Of a stretch of DNA of 64,000 nt, positions 1-9,000 are shown in pieces. The notes beneath the pieces were generated by a model, which did no database searches, was not told the DNA's origin, and worked only from the letters and a program-made list of their open reading frames with translations. The stretch comes from Lachnospiraceae bacterium (GTDB lineage Bacteria; Bacillota; Clostridia; Lachnospirales; Lachnospiraceae): positions 141,118 through 205,117 of the forward strand of contig CAJTDB010000006.1 of NCBI GenBank assembly GCA_910574965.1. Reading direction: 5' to 3'. The number at the start of each line of letters is the position of its first letter. The first letter of the stretch is position 1. The translations under genes were made by a program, and so were the position numbers.

Positions 1-1314
1 TATATGAGCCGTTATTTCTTCTATAATGATCCGTCCATACCGCAGGCGTACGACCGTACTGTGCCGCAGGTATTTCCCACAACGGCGCCGGGTAATTTTA
101 CCTATCTGGATGAGATGGGATATTATGTGATGACTACCTTTTATCCCTACCAGTGGGATCTGAACTACCGCAATCCCAGAGTATTTAACGAGATGATGTA
201 CAATTTCCTGTATCTGGCCAACCAGGGCATGGACATTATCCGAATTGATGCCGTACCTTATATATGGAAGGAACTGGGTACCAAATGCCGAAATCTGCTG
301 CAGGTACATACGATTGTGCGCATGATGCGTATGATCGGTGAGATTGTTTGTCCGAGCGTGCTGCTTCTGGGAGAAGTGGTCATGGAGCCGGAGAAGGTGG
401 TGCCGTATTTCGGGACTGTGGAGAAGCCGGAATGTCATATGCTCTACAATGTGACTACCATGGCAACAACCTGGCACAGTGTGGCAACCAGGGATGTGCG
501 GCTTTTGAAAAAGCAGATGGATATTGTAAACGGACTTCCGAAAGACTATCTGTTTTTGAATTATCTGCGCTGCCATGATGATATCGGCTGGGGGCTGGAT
601 TATGCGACGCTGGAAACCTGGGGCATGAGAGAGGTGGAGCACAAGCGTTTCCTGAATCAGTATTTTACCGGACGATTTGAAGGCAGTGAGAGCAGAGGAG
701 AACTTTACAATGACGATCCGGTCACGCAGGATGCCCGTTTCTGCGGAACGACGGCTTCCATGTGCGGGGTGGAGAGTGCTCTGTATGAGAAAGATGAGGA
801 GAAGTTATCCGCAGCGGTTACGCAGGATTTGATGCTTCATGCGTATATGCTGACCCAGTCCGGAATTCCCATGCTTTACAGCGGGGACGAGATCGGTCAG
901 GTTAATGATTATACCTACAAAGAAGACGAGACGAAGAAAGAGGATTCCCGGTATGTACATCGGGGAAAATTCCCCTGGTACCTGGCCGGAAGGAACAATG
1001 AGAAGGGAACGCTGCAGGAGCGGATCTTCCATGGACTGTCCAAGCTGGAACAGATTCGGAGAAAGAGAAATGTCTTCCGAAGTGATGCGGCGGTCTATAC
1101 GTACGATGTGAAGGATGACTCGATTCTCTGCATTTTAAGAGAGAATGAGGAAGAACGGTTTATCGGAATCTTCAACTTCTCAGACGAAGCACGGACGGCG
1201 TGGATGAGAGAAGAAGGGACGTTCTTAAATCTCTGGACCGGCGAGGAGATGGAACTTGTCGATGTGGTCGTTCCGGGGCATGACTTTGTGTGGAGCAGCC
1301 AGAAGAAAAAATAA
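1..1314 (+). CDS. Amylosucrase-like GH13 glycoside hydrolase, 5'-truncated by the window edge
   Basis: This is the C-terminal 437 codons of an alpha-amylase superfamily (GH13) enzyme; the reading frame is open at base 1, so the true start lies upstream. Visible GH13 catalytic elements are the nucleophile region IIRIDAVPYIWKELG (Asp codon at 247-249), the acid/base region LLGEVV (Glu codon at 373-375) and LRCHDDIGW (Asp codon at 577-579). The IDAVPYIWK wording and the HDDIGW motif are those of amylosucrase and related sucrose-active or trehalose-synthase-like GH13 members, so a cytoplasmic glucosyl transferase or sucrose/alpha-glucan hydrolase is likely. Substrate cannot be read from the sequence. 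The gene ends just before a strong intrinsic terminator and so closes its transcription unit. Confidence 0.85.
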   Translation, partial: YMSRYFFYNDPSIPQAYDRTVPQVFPTTAPGNFTYLDEMGYYVMTTFYPYQWDLNYRNPRVFNEMMYNFLYLANQGMDIIRIDAVPYIWKELGTKCRNLLQVHTIVRMMRMIGEIVCPSVLLLGEVVMEPEKVVPYFGTVEKPECHMLYNVTTMATTWHSVATRDVRLLKKQMDIVNGLPKDYLFLNYLRCHDDIGWGLDYATLETWGMREVEHKRFLNQYFTGRFEGSESRGELYNDDPVTQDARFCGTTASMCGVESALYEKDEEKLSAAVTQDLMLHAYMLTQSGIPMLYSGDEIGQVNDYTYKEDETKKEDSRYVHRGKFPWYLAGRNNEKGTLQERIFHGLSKLEQIRRKRNVFRSDAAVYTYDVKDDSILCILRENEEERFIGIFNFSDEARTAWMREEGTFLNLWTGEEMELVDVVVPGHDFVWSSQKKK

Positions 1315-1323
1315 TCAGAAGAC

Positions 1324-1358
1324 GGGGAGGGTGCACGCTGCGGCACCCTTCCTTTTTT
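1324..1358 (+). terminator. Intrinsic terminator after the GH13 gene
   Basis: A 10-bp stem (1325-1334 paired with 1343-1352, one G-T wobble) is followed by six T residues at 1353-1358. It sits ten bases after the stop codon of the GH13 gene. Confidence 0.9.
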
Positions 1359-1393
1359 GTCGGTCTTTGCCGGTCTTTGTATTCAGAAAAAGG

Positions 1394-1422
1394 TAGAAAC
1401 CCTTGGAAAATTGTTGTACAAT
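1394..1422 (+). promoter_or_regulatory. Probable sigma-A promoter for the coiled-coil gene
   Basis: TAGAAA at 1394-1399 and TACAAT at 1417-1422 are separated by 17 bases. It lies between the GH13 terminator and the next gene. It overlaps a possible upstream start for that gene at 1403, which argues for the later start at 1481. Confidence 0.6.
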
Positions 1423-1480
1423 AAAAAATAGTGGATGGGTGATTCAAAAGAGACAGATTTACGATCAGGAGGAAATGGAT

Positions 1481-2491
1481 ATGAATGCACAGGGCAGGGT
1501 AGATGTGGAATTTCTGGCAAAAGCAGCGAAGGGAAGAAAGGTTCATCTGGAAAAGCTGATGGGAGTGCTGGATGAATATATGACAGACAGTTTTGCGGAT
1601 TATAAAGAACTGCTCCTTTCCGATCTTGAAGGACAGATCAGAAGCCTGCAGGAAGAGACGGAAGAGAAGATCAGCGAGGTTTCTGCCTATGAAGAACTTC
1701 GCAGGCAGATAGCTTCCTGGGAGATTACAGGTTTTGTAAACGGAAAGGCAGAAGAAGTATACCGGGCGCTCAAAGAGAAGAAAAAGATATGTACGAATGG
1801 AATTTTGAGACTTCTGCTTGGGGCAGAAGCAGAGACGGATTATGTGGAAGAGAAGACAGAGCACGCGGATTTTCGAAGCCATGCGCTGTCAAGACAGAAT
1901 CCCGAAGAGGAAAAGGAACTGAAGAGGCTTCAGGAAGAGAGAGCTTCGCTCAGCGAGGAGATCGGCAGAATCGAGAAAGAAAAGGAGGAGGCTGAGACTG
2001 CCTTTCGGGAGCTGGTCCGGCAGAATGCAGAGATACGGGCGCGGATGGAAGAAGAACGGCCGGCTGTTAAATATTTAACAAAAAAGATTCGCCGGGAGGG
2101 ATTTTTTGGATTTCTCTTTGACTTTCTTGGAAAAGCGAAGACAGAGACTGTGGTGGACGACAGCGAGCTTTTAAAATGGCAGGAGCGAGTGGACGAAGTG
2201 CAAAAGGAGTACGATGCCAAAGCCAGAGAAGAAAATGATCGGATCGAGACACTCAAAAATAACTGGCGTGAAAAAGAAGAGGCATACGACCGCCTTGATA
2301 CAGCCAGGAAACAGTTGGAGAAAAGACTGCGGGACATGCTGAAGGCAGAGCTTTTGGAAGAACTGGAAGTGTTCCTGCGTGGGGAAGGGGGACTTTTTGA
2401 CCAGGCATCGGCGAGTATAGAAAAAGATCTGAACTTAAATGCCGGAAGGATCCGGGATCAGGTCTGGGCAGAATACCAGAAAAGAGGCTGA
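1481..2491 (+). CDS. Coiled-coil protein of unknown function
   Basis: This encodes 336 residues and I do not recognise the family. The start at 1481 is chosen because AGGAGG at 1467-1472 lies 8 bases upstream; an in-frame ATG at 1475 is too close to that site. From about residue 135 to 290 the protein is very rich in Glu, Lys, Arg and Gln with heptad-like spacing, giving two long coiled-coil stretches. They are interrupted near residue 190-205 by a short hydrophobic patch with FFGFLFDFLG. No signal peptide or clear transmembrane helix is present, so it is probably cytoplasmic, perhaps membrane-touching through the Phe-rich patch. It has its own promoter and terminator, so it is a single-gene unit. 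Confidence 0.7.
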   Translation: MNAQGRVDVEFLAKAAKGRKVHLEKLMGVLDEYMTDSFADYKELLLSDLEGQIRSLQEETEEKISEVSAYEELRRQIASWEITGFVNGKAEEVYRALKEKKKICTNGILRLLLGAEAETDYVEEKTEHADFRSHALSRQNPEEEKELKRLQEERASLSEEIGRIEKEKEEAETAFRELVRQNAEIRARMEEERPAVKYLTKKIRREGFFGFLFDFLGKAKTETVVDDSELLKWQERVDEVQKEYDAKAREENDRIETLKNNWREKEEAYDRLDTARKQLEKRLRDMLKAELLEELEVFLRGEGGLFDQASASIEKDLNLNAGRIRDQVWAEYQKRG

Positions 2492-2502
2492 ACAAAAAAT
2501 AC

Positions 2503-2537
2503 AGAGGGGAAGACTTTTCACAGGTCTTCCTCTTTTT
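2503..2537 (+). terminator. Intrinsic terminator after the coiled-coil gene
   Basis: GGAAGAC at 2508-2514 pairs with GTCTTCC at 2524-2530, extended by flanking A/G against C/T bases, and is followed by TTTTT at 2533-2537. Confidence 0.85.
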
Positions 2538-2573
2538 CATATTATAAGGGGAGAGCGTTTGCGGAGCCGCCCT

Positions 2574-4274
2574 ATGGATTGCAGAGAAGCGATAATATCA
2601 GATGAGTATATGGATTTTGTTTGGAAAATTGATGTAAGGTTTGCGGAACAAAAAGACCATCCTTTTGGAGTATGCACCCAATATGTGAACCGAAATTTCA
2701 GTGTGTTTTATGTAGATCGGAATGAGGTCCTTGGGGACGATCAGACCATACCCATCGGGGATTATGCCATCCCCTACTGTTATACCCAGATGGATACAGA
2801 AAGCTTAGAGTATACAAGAATACTGCCTATTCAAAACCAACCGGCTCTTCAGTTACGGGGAAACGGCGTGATTCTTGGATTTCTTGATTCCGGGATCTCT
2901 CTGGAAAATCCGGCTTTTCGGACTGCGGATGGCAGAACCCGGCTCATCGGTCTGTGGGATCAGACAGATCAAAGCGGTACGCCTCCGGAGGAATTTCTCT
3001 TCGGAAGCGCTTATACAGCAGCGGATATTGACCGTCTTCTGGAAGAAGGTGCGGCAGTACTTCCGGGAGCGGATGCCAATGGGCATGGTACGAAAGTGGC
3101 ATCCATTGCAGCCGGTTCGCCTATGGAGAGTGAGAACTTTATCGGTGCAGCGCCGGAGGCATCCATTGCATTTGTGAAACTGAAGCAGGCAAAGCCTTTT
3201 ATCCGGCAGCTTCAGGAGATACCGCAGGACAGCATTGCCTATCAGGAGACAGATATGATGCTTGCCATCCGCTATCTGGATCAGCTTGCGTCGAGAGAGA
3301 ATCGTCCTCTGGTTATCTGCATTGCCCTTGGAAGCAATTCCGGCGGGCATACAGGTAATACGGCGCTGGGACAGTATCTGGACGACTTTGGCAGCAGGGC
3401 GGGAAGGACCGTGATTGTTGCTGCGGGAAACGAGGGAAATAAAGGACATCATTTCTTCGGCATCGTTCCGAAAGATCCGGGGTATCTGGATGTGGAACTG
3501 AGAATAGGAGAGCAGGAAAAAGGATTTCAGCTTAATCTGTGGGGCAATGCACCAGGGATGTTTGCGGCAGAGATCGCTTCTCCGTCCGGGGAGCAGATTC
3601 CCAGAATCTTTCCAAGGATCCTGGAACAGCAGAGATTTGATTTTGTATTTGAAAATACGATTTTGGATGTACAGTACGAATTGTCGGAAGTTGTTTCCGG
3701 AGATGAACGGCTTTTAATTTCCTTTCGGGAACCGACGCCTGGGATCTGGAGGCTTCGAATCTTTTCTTCCGGAGATCTGGAGAACAGCTTTCATATTTGG
3801 CTTCCGGTGACCGGTTTTATTAGTGACGGGACTTATTTCCTGCGTCCGGATCCGGATACGACCATTACAGCTCCTGGAAATACACTTCGGGTCCTGACAG
3901 TGGCAGGATATGAGGGCAGTACAGAGAGCATCTGGATGGATTCCGGAAGAGGAAAGACAAGAAACGCAAATCAAAAGCCGGATCTTGCGGCGCCGGCAGT
4001 CGGTGTATCTGCCGTTGACCGTTTTGGAAAAGGAAGCAGCTTAACCGGAACCAGTGCCGCTGCGGCACTGACAGCAGGCGCTGCGGCGCTTTTGATGGAA
4101 TGGGGGATTGTAGAAGGCAATGTGCCCACTATGGACGGTTCTGCCGTTCAGCGTTTCCTGATCCGGGGAGCCAGGCGGCCGGGAACTTACAGTTATCCAA
4201 ATAAAAGCTGGGGATTTGGTCTGCTGGATCTGTATGGCAGTTTTCGGGCCATGCGTGGAATACGGGAGTCCTGA
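2574..4274 (+). CDS. Subtilisin-like S8 family serine peptidase (Csp-like)
   Basis: This is a 566-residue peptidase with a complete subtilase triad: Asp105 in FLDSGI, His171 in NGHGTKVASIAAG, and Ser494 in LTGTSAAAALTAG, with the oxyanion Asn286 in VAAGNEG. The long stretch between the oxyanion Asn and the catalytic Ser, and the absence of a signal peptide, match clostridial S8 peptidases related to the CspB germination proteases. A role in spores or in intracellular processing is possible but inferred. The start at 2574 is the first ATG that leaves the preceding terminator untouched; the region just upstream has only a weak GGGGAGAG site 12 or more bases away. No neighbour points to a specific substrate. 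Confidence 0.85.
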   Translation: MDCREAIISDEYMDFVWKIDVRFAEQKDHPFGVCTQYVNRNFSVFYVDRNEVLGDDQTIPIGDYAIPYCYTQMDTESLEYTRILPIQNQPALQLRGNGVILGFLDSGISLENPAFRTADGRTRLIGLWDQTDQSGTPPEEFLFGSAYTAADIDRLLEEGAAVLPGADANGHGTKVASIAAGSPMESENFIGAAPEASIAFVKLKQAKPFIRQLQEIPQDSIAYQETDMMLAIRYLDQLASRENRPLVICIALGSNSGGHTGNTALGQYLDDFGSRAGRTVIVAAGNEGNKGHHFFGIVPKDPGYLDVELRIGEQEKGFQLNLWGNAPGMFAAEIASPSGEQIPRIFPRILEQQRFDFVFENTILDVQYELSEVVSGDERLLISFREPTPGIWRLRIFSSGDLENSFHIWLPVTGFISDGTYFLRPDPDTTITAPGNTLRVLTVAGYEGSTESIWMDSGRGKTRNANQKPDLAAPAVGVSAVDRFGKGSSLTGTSAAAALTAGAAALLMEWGIVEGNVPTMDGSAVQRFLIRGARRPGTYSYPNKSWGFGLLDLYGSFRAMRGIRES

Positions 4275-4325
4275 TAAGCGGATAAAACGACATCATTGTA
4301 AATCACAGAATCTAAAATTCCTCAC

Positions 4326-4354
4326 TTGTTTTCCACATTTGACTGGTGTAGAAT
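4326..4354 (+). promoter_or_regulatory. Probable sigma-A promoter for the binding-protein/kinase operon
   Basis: TTGTTT at 4326-4331 and TAGAAT at 4349-4354 are spaced by 17 bases. A short GC-rich inverted repeat (about 4363-4382, TCCGGCGGAC against CTGCCGGA) lies in the leader before the ribosome binding site. Confidence 0.6.
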
Positions 4355-4413
4355 AAAGATGTCCGGCGGACGTCTGCCGGAACAGAGGAAGGAGAGGAGA
4401 GGAAGTCTCTGTG

Positions 4414-6201
4414 ATGATAAAATGGAGGAGATGTCTTCCGGCACTGCTTGCTGCAGGAACACTGCTGCAGTCTGGCTGCGGCACGGATGAGATGACATCC
4501 GGTGCCGGAAGTGATGCCCTGACCTGGGGAACCTGGGCCAATTACGGAAGGTATCAGCAGTTTGTGGAGCTGGTGGAAAGGGAGTGTCCGGATATCGAAA
4601 TTGAATTTATTTCCTATACCGGCAGCAACAGCACCAGTTATAGCTGGGAGCAGATGCGGGCGGACGATATATCGGATATTTTTATTACTTCGCAGATTCT
4701 GGATGAAGAATTGGCCAAGGAGCGTCTGGTGGACCTGTCCGGCTATTCGTTTGTCAATGGCTTTTCCACGTCCACACTGGATCAGGTGTCTGTCGACGGA
4801 GGGATCTATCTGCTGCCGGCCAGCTATGCTATATACGGAATTTATTATAATAAAACGCTGATGGAAGAAAACGGATGGGAGGTTCCTTCGGACGCTGACC
4901 AATTGGAGGCGCTCTGTGAGGAGATCCGGGAGGCGGGACTGATTCCCGGAGTGGTCGGCACACAGCTTGCCGGAGGTCCCTTTTCTACCGTTTTTAATCT
5001 TGCCAAGACCGGATGGCTTACAACACCGGATGGAATCCAGTGGGAGCGGAATTTTCTGGCAGGAAACGCAGACGCGGCCGGCATGTGGGAAGGAACGATG
5101 GACTATGTGAGCCGGTATATGGATATGGGCATGTTTTATACAGATCCAGAGGATCGGAACAATCCGGAACTGATTATGGATTATCTTGGTCAGCGTAAAG
5201 CTGTATTCTTCACGGCAGTACAGACGGTAAACATTACGGAATTTCCGGAAACAGGTGATGAACTGGAGATAATGCCGTTTATCAGTGAAGATGGCAGTAA
5301 AAATATTTACATGTACAATCCGACTTTTTATTTTGGCATCAGCAGACGGCTGACAGAACCAGGCAATGAGAAAAAGCTGGAGCATGCACTGCGGATTTTG
5401 TCTCTTCTGTTTTCGGAAAAAGGGCAGGCGGAATTTGTAGATGAGACAACGCCCTGCGTCATGAGCGCCCTGGACAATATGGTCATTCCGGAAAATTCCA
5501 TGACATATGATGCCAGAACGGCCCTGAAGGACGGCCGGGCTTTTCCGATGACTTATACAGGATGGGAACATATATTATCCAGTATCGGGCAGGCATATAA
5601 AGAGTGGTTCCGGGGAGAAAACGATATGGACGGCAGCCGCTGTATTGCCCGGATGGATGAGCTTTGCAAAGATTATCTGAACCATTCTGAAGAGGTTTAT
5701 ATGTGCGAGAGTACGGCGAATTTCAGTCTGGAAGAGACAGGGAAGCTGGTAGGCAAGGCGCTTGGCAGCTTTTCAGGGGCAGACGCGGTTCTGGTGCCTT
5801 TGGGCAGCTTCCATGAAGGCGGTGTGGAACTGCATCCTGGTATTACCGGCAAGCTTTATGCAGGCAAGCTGAATGTGGATATAGTCAATACCATCTGTCC
5901 AAGTATGGACGGACAATATGCCATGATGACAATGACAGGAGCCCAGGTCAGGGAGCTTGCACAGAAGGGCTTTGATGCGGCCGGGGACGGGCATCCGTTT
6001 TCCTATTTACTGGTAACTAGAGGAGATGCAGAGCTGAAAGACGATACGGCTTATCAGGTGGCATTTCTTATGAAAGGCTATACAGAAGAGACTGCAGAAA
6101 AATATGGGGCGCAGATCCATGAAGAGTCCCTGAAACGTATTCTGTGTATCTGGCTGGAAGATCAGAAAACGGTTTCTCCGGATGGGAATCCTTGGGAATG
6201 A
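4414..6201 (+). CDS. Extracellular solute-binding lipoprotein fused to a 5'-nucleotidase C-terminal-like domain
   Basis: The 595-residue protein starts with a basic, hydrophobic signal ending in LLQSGC, a slightly unusual lipobox with Gln at -3, predicting lipid attachment at Cys22. Residues about 30-410 look like a family-1 extracellular sugar-binding protein: TWGTWANYG near the N-terminus, then YYNKTLMEENGWEVP and a GMF/FFTAV region. From about residue 425 a second domain begins. Its pattern (ADAVLVPLGS, MTGAQVRELAQKGFDAAG, TAYQVAF) resembles the C-terminal domain of 5'-nucleotidases, which is found without the catalytic domain here. No ABC permease is nearby; a hybrid histidine kinase starts 59 bases downstream, so this is likely a ligand-sensing partner. 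A GTG at 4411 is an alternative start. Confidence 0.75.
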   Translation: MIKWRRCLPALLAAGTLLQSGCGTDEMTSGAGSDALTWGTWANYGRYQQFVELVERECPDIEIEFISYTGSNSTSYSWEQMRADDISDIFITSQILDEELAKERLVDLSGYSFVNGFSTSTLDQVSVDGGIYLLPASYAIYGIYYNKTLMEENGWEVPSDADQLEALCEEIREAGLIPGVVGTQLAGGPFSTVFNLAKTGWLTTPDGIQWERNFLAGNADAAGMWEGTMDYVSRYMDMGMFYTDPEDRNNPELIMDYLGQRKAVFFTAVQTVNITEFPETGDELEIMPFISEDGSKNIYMYNPTFYFGISRRLTEPGNEKKLEHALRILSLLFSEKGQAEFVDETTPCVMSALDNMVIPENSMTYDARTALKDGRAFPMTYTGWEHILSSIGQAYKEWFRGENDMDGSRCIARMDELCKDYLNHSEEVYMCESTANFSLEETGKLVGKALGSFSGADAVLVPLGSFHEGGVELHPGITGKLYAGKLNVDIVNTICPSMDGQYAMMTMTGAQVRELAQKGFDAAGDGHPFSYLLVTRGDAELKDDTAYQVAFLMKGYTEETAEKYGAQIHEESLKRILCIWLEDQKTVSPDGNPWE

Positions 6202-6260
6202 CAAAAATATTACACTCTTACAGGAAGGCTTCTGTAAAGGTCTAAAAAGGAGGGAGACGG

Positions 6261-8930
6261 ATGAGTTCCGACAGGAAGAACGATTCCATTGCATTTCCGG
6301 CGGTGCTGGCAGTCTGTCTGCTTTTGTTTCTGCTGGCAGGCGGAAATTATTTTGCAAAATATTTAAAAGCGCAGATTTTCGCGGAACGTACGACACAGTT
6401 GAATGAGATTACCTCCCAGGTACGAGTAAATCTGGACAGTGTACTGGATTCTCACTGGAATTATTTGACTGCGGCGGTAAATATGCTGAAACAGCAGGAG
6501 TTTGATTCTTCAGAGGATGCGTCAAAGTTTATCGGCAGTTTGGAGCAGCTTCTTGAGACAGATCAGTACAGCTCCATGCTCGTGCTGCTGGACCGGCAGG
6601 GAAACTGTTATGATGCAGGCGGAAAGCACGGAGTTTGGTCGGATATCGACCGGATCGCCGGAGGAGAGTCACGGTATACGTTCATTACTGATTCCCGTAT
6701 TTATGAAAACAGTTACTGGGCATTTGTGCAAAAGCTTGAGGAACCAATCCAGATGCTTGAGGAACCGGATGCGGGCTTTACTCATGTCATTTTGTTAAAA
6801 GATGTATTCACGCTGACGGATTATTACAGCAGTGGGGCTTATAGCAGCCAGAATGAGACTTATATCCTGAAAAGCAATGGAACGCGGATGCATGATGATC
6901 TTTCCGATGAACATACCATTCAGGCATATAATGTGCTGAAAGTGCTGGAATCTATGGAAGGACAGGAATATTCGGACATCCGGGCAGCACTGGCAGAGAA
7001 GGACACCCTCAGCACAAATTTTACATACAATGGAATTGAATATTATTACTGCCTTACGTCTCTGGCAGAATATGATACTTTGCTGCTGTTTTTGATTCCG
7101 GCGGAATATGTGGCTTCAGGGACGGTGAACATGGTGGGGGCTGTTATCCGGATGCTTCTGATCCTGTCGGTGATCCTTTTGGCCATGCTGATTCTTGCGG
7201 CAGTATCCATTACGAGGCAGCGAAACAGTGCCCGTCTGGTTCGGCAGAAACAGGAAAACCTGCGCCGTCAGGAGGAGATGAATGCAAAACTGGAGGAGTC
7301 CAATGCTATGCTGGCCCGGTCCAAAGAGACAGCGGAGCAGGCTTTTAAGATTGCGGAGGAGGCCAACCGGGCCAAGAGTTCTTTTCTGTCCAATATGAGC
7401 CATGATATCCGTACGCCTATGAATGCTATTGTAGGGTTTGCTGCACTTTTGGACAGGGATGCAGGCAATCCGGATAAGGTAAGAGAATATACGAGGAAGA
7501 TCACTTCTTCTAGTCAGCATCTGTTGGGTCTGATTAATGATATTCTGGACATCAGCAAGATCGAGGCCGGCAAGACGGTTTTAAATCTGTCTGACGAAAA
7601 CATGGTGGAACTGATTGAGAATATGGATTCCATCATCCGTCCGCAGATGAAAGCAAGAGGACATGTCTTTGAAGTAAAAAGCAAGGATCTGAAACATGAA
7701 CAAGTGGTGATGGATAAGCTTCGTCTCAATCAGATCCTTTTAAATCTTCTGTCCAATGCGGTTAAATATACGCCGGATGGCGGACATGTTACATTTCTTG
7801 TTCAGGAGCTGGAGCAGTATACCAGAAAGCTGGCACATTTCCGGTTTGTGGTGGAGGACAACGGGTATGGTATGAGCCCGGAGTATGTAAAAAAGATTTT
7901 CCAGGTATTTACCAGAGAAGAAGACAGTGTGACCAATAAGATTCAGGGTACCGGCCTTGGGATGGCCATTACCAAAAACCTTCTGGATCTTATGGGCGGA
8001 AAGATTACCGTGGAAAGCGAGAAGGGAAAAGGCTCAAAGTTTACGGTTGATCTGGAACTGCAGATCAGTGACCGGGCAGTCAATCAGGATTTCTGGCAGA
8101 AGAAGGGAATTACCAGGCTTCTGGTGGTGGATGATGAAGAGGTGATCTGTCAGAATATCCAGACGGCCATGGAGGGAACCGGTGTTGCAGTAGACTATGC
8201 TCTGGAGGGGCAGACGGCAGTCGAGCTTGTCAGACAGTCCGGGCAGTCAGGGAATCCTTATCATGTGGTCTTGCTGGACTGGAAGATGCCTCATATGGAC
8301 GGTTTGGAAACGGCACGGCATCTCAGGCAGGAGGCGGCAAAAAATATGCCGATTCTTATGCTGACCAGCTATGACTGGCCGGAGATCGAGGAGGAGGCCA
8401 GGGCAGCAGGCGTGGATGCATTTCTAAGCAAGCCCTTTTTCCTGACTAGTTTCCGCCAGAAGATGGAGGTACTGTTTGGACAGGAGTCAGAGCAGGAAGC
8501 GAACAAAGAACAAAGCGTGCTGGAAGGTATGCACATTCTGGTGGCGGAAGACAATGAGATCAATGGGGAAATTCTTACAGAGCTTCTGGATATGGCAGGG
8601 GCTTCCTGCGAGATCTGCGAGAACGGAAAATTGGTGGTGGAAGCGTTCGAAAAGTCCCATCCGGGACAGTATGATCTGGTACTTATGGATGTACAGATGC
8701 CGGTGATGAATGGATATGAAGCGACGAAGACAATCCGGGATCTGGGGCATCCGCTGGCACTGACGATTCCGATTATCGCCATGACAGCCAACGCCTTTGC
8801 AGAGGATATTCGGGAAGCGCTGGAGGCCGGAATGAACGCACATGTGGCGAAGCCTGTAGATATGACGGTGCTGGAACAGACTGTGAAGGCAGTGCTTGCC
8901 GCAAAGGAAGAAGGGATAAAAGATCAATAA
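6261..8930 (+). CDS. Hybrid sensor histidine kinase with two receiver domains
   Basis: The 889-residue membrane protein has a transmembrane helix at about 12-29, an extracytoplasmic sensor region (about 35-285, Cache-like in size), a second helix at about 291-317 and a coiled linker. The HisKA box is SNMSHDIRTPMNAIVG with His381. The HATPase domain shows NLLSNAVKYTPDGG, VEDNGYGM and GTGLGMAI. Receiver 1 (about 618-740) carries Asp673 in LLDWKMP, and receiver 2 (about 757-880) carries Asp810 in LMDVQMP. No HPt domain follows, so onward phosphotransfer would need a separate HPt protein. Start ATG 6261 follows AAGGAGGGAG. It is translated after the binding lipoprotein and probably reads its ligand state. 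Confidence 0.92.
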   Translation: MSSDRKNDSIAFPAVLAVCLLLFLLAGGNYFAKYLKAQIFAERTTQLNEITSQVRVNLDSVLDSHWNYLTAAVNMLKQQEFDSSEDASKFIGSLEQLLETDQYSSMLVLLDRQGNCYDAGGKHGVWSDIDRIAGGESRYTFITDSRIYENSYWAFVQKLEEPIQMLEEPDAGFTHVILLKDVFTLTDYYSSGAYSSQNETYILKSNGTRMHDDLSDEHTIQAYNVLKVLESMEGQEYSDIRAALAEKDTLSTNFTYNGIEYYYCLTSLAEYDTLLLFLIPAEYVASGTVNMVGAVIRMLLILSVILLAMLILAAVSITRQRNSARLVRQKQENLRRQEEMNAKLEESNAMLARSKETAEQAFKIAEEANRAKSSFLSNMSHDIRTPMNAIVGFAALLDRDAGNPDKVREYTRKITSSSQHLLGLINDILDISKIEAGKTVLNLSDENMVELIENMDSIIRPQMKARGHVFEVKSKDLKHEQVVMDKLRLNQILLNLLSNAVKYTPDGGHVTFLVQELEQYTRKLAHFRFVVEDNGYGMSPEYVKKIFQVFTREEDSVTNKIQGTGLGMAITKNLLDLMGGKITVESEKGKGSKFTVDLELQISDRAVNQDFWQKKGITRLLVVDDEEVICQNIQTAMEGTGVAVDYALEGQTAVELVRQSGQSGNPYHVVLLDWKMPHMDGLETARHLRQEAAKNMPILMLTSYDWPEIEEEARAAGVDAFLSKPFFLTSFRQKMEVLFGQESEQEANKEQSVLEGMHILVAEDNEINGEILTELLDMAGASCEICENGKLVVEAFEKSHPGQYDLVLMDVQMPVMNGYEATKTIRDLGHPLALTIPIIAMTANAFAEDIREALEAGMNAHVAKPVDMTVLEQTVKAVLAAKEEGIKDQ

Positions 8931-9000
8931 TGCTTGGAGTCTGGATGAGATAAGATGTGAAAACCTGAAAGAAAAAAGATAAAGGAAAAGGATACGGAAG

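Noticed and set aside
4312..5571. 419-codon minus-strand open frame opposite the binding lipoprotein gene
   Set aside because: It is antisense to a gene with clear domain structure, has low-complexity His/Arg/Ser-rich translation and no ribosome binding site.
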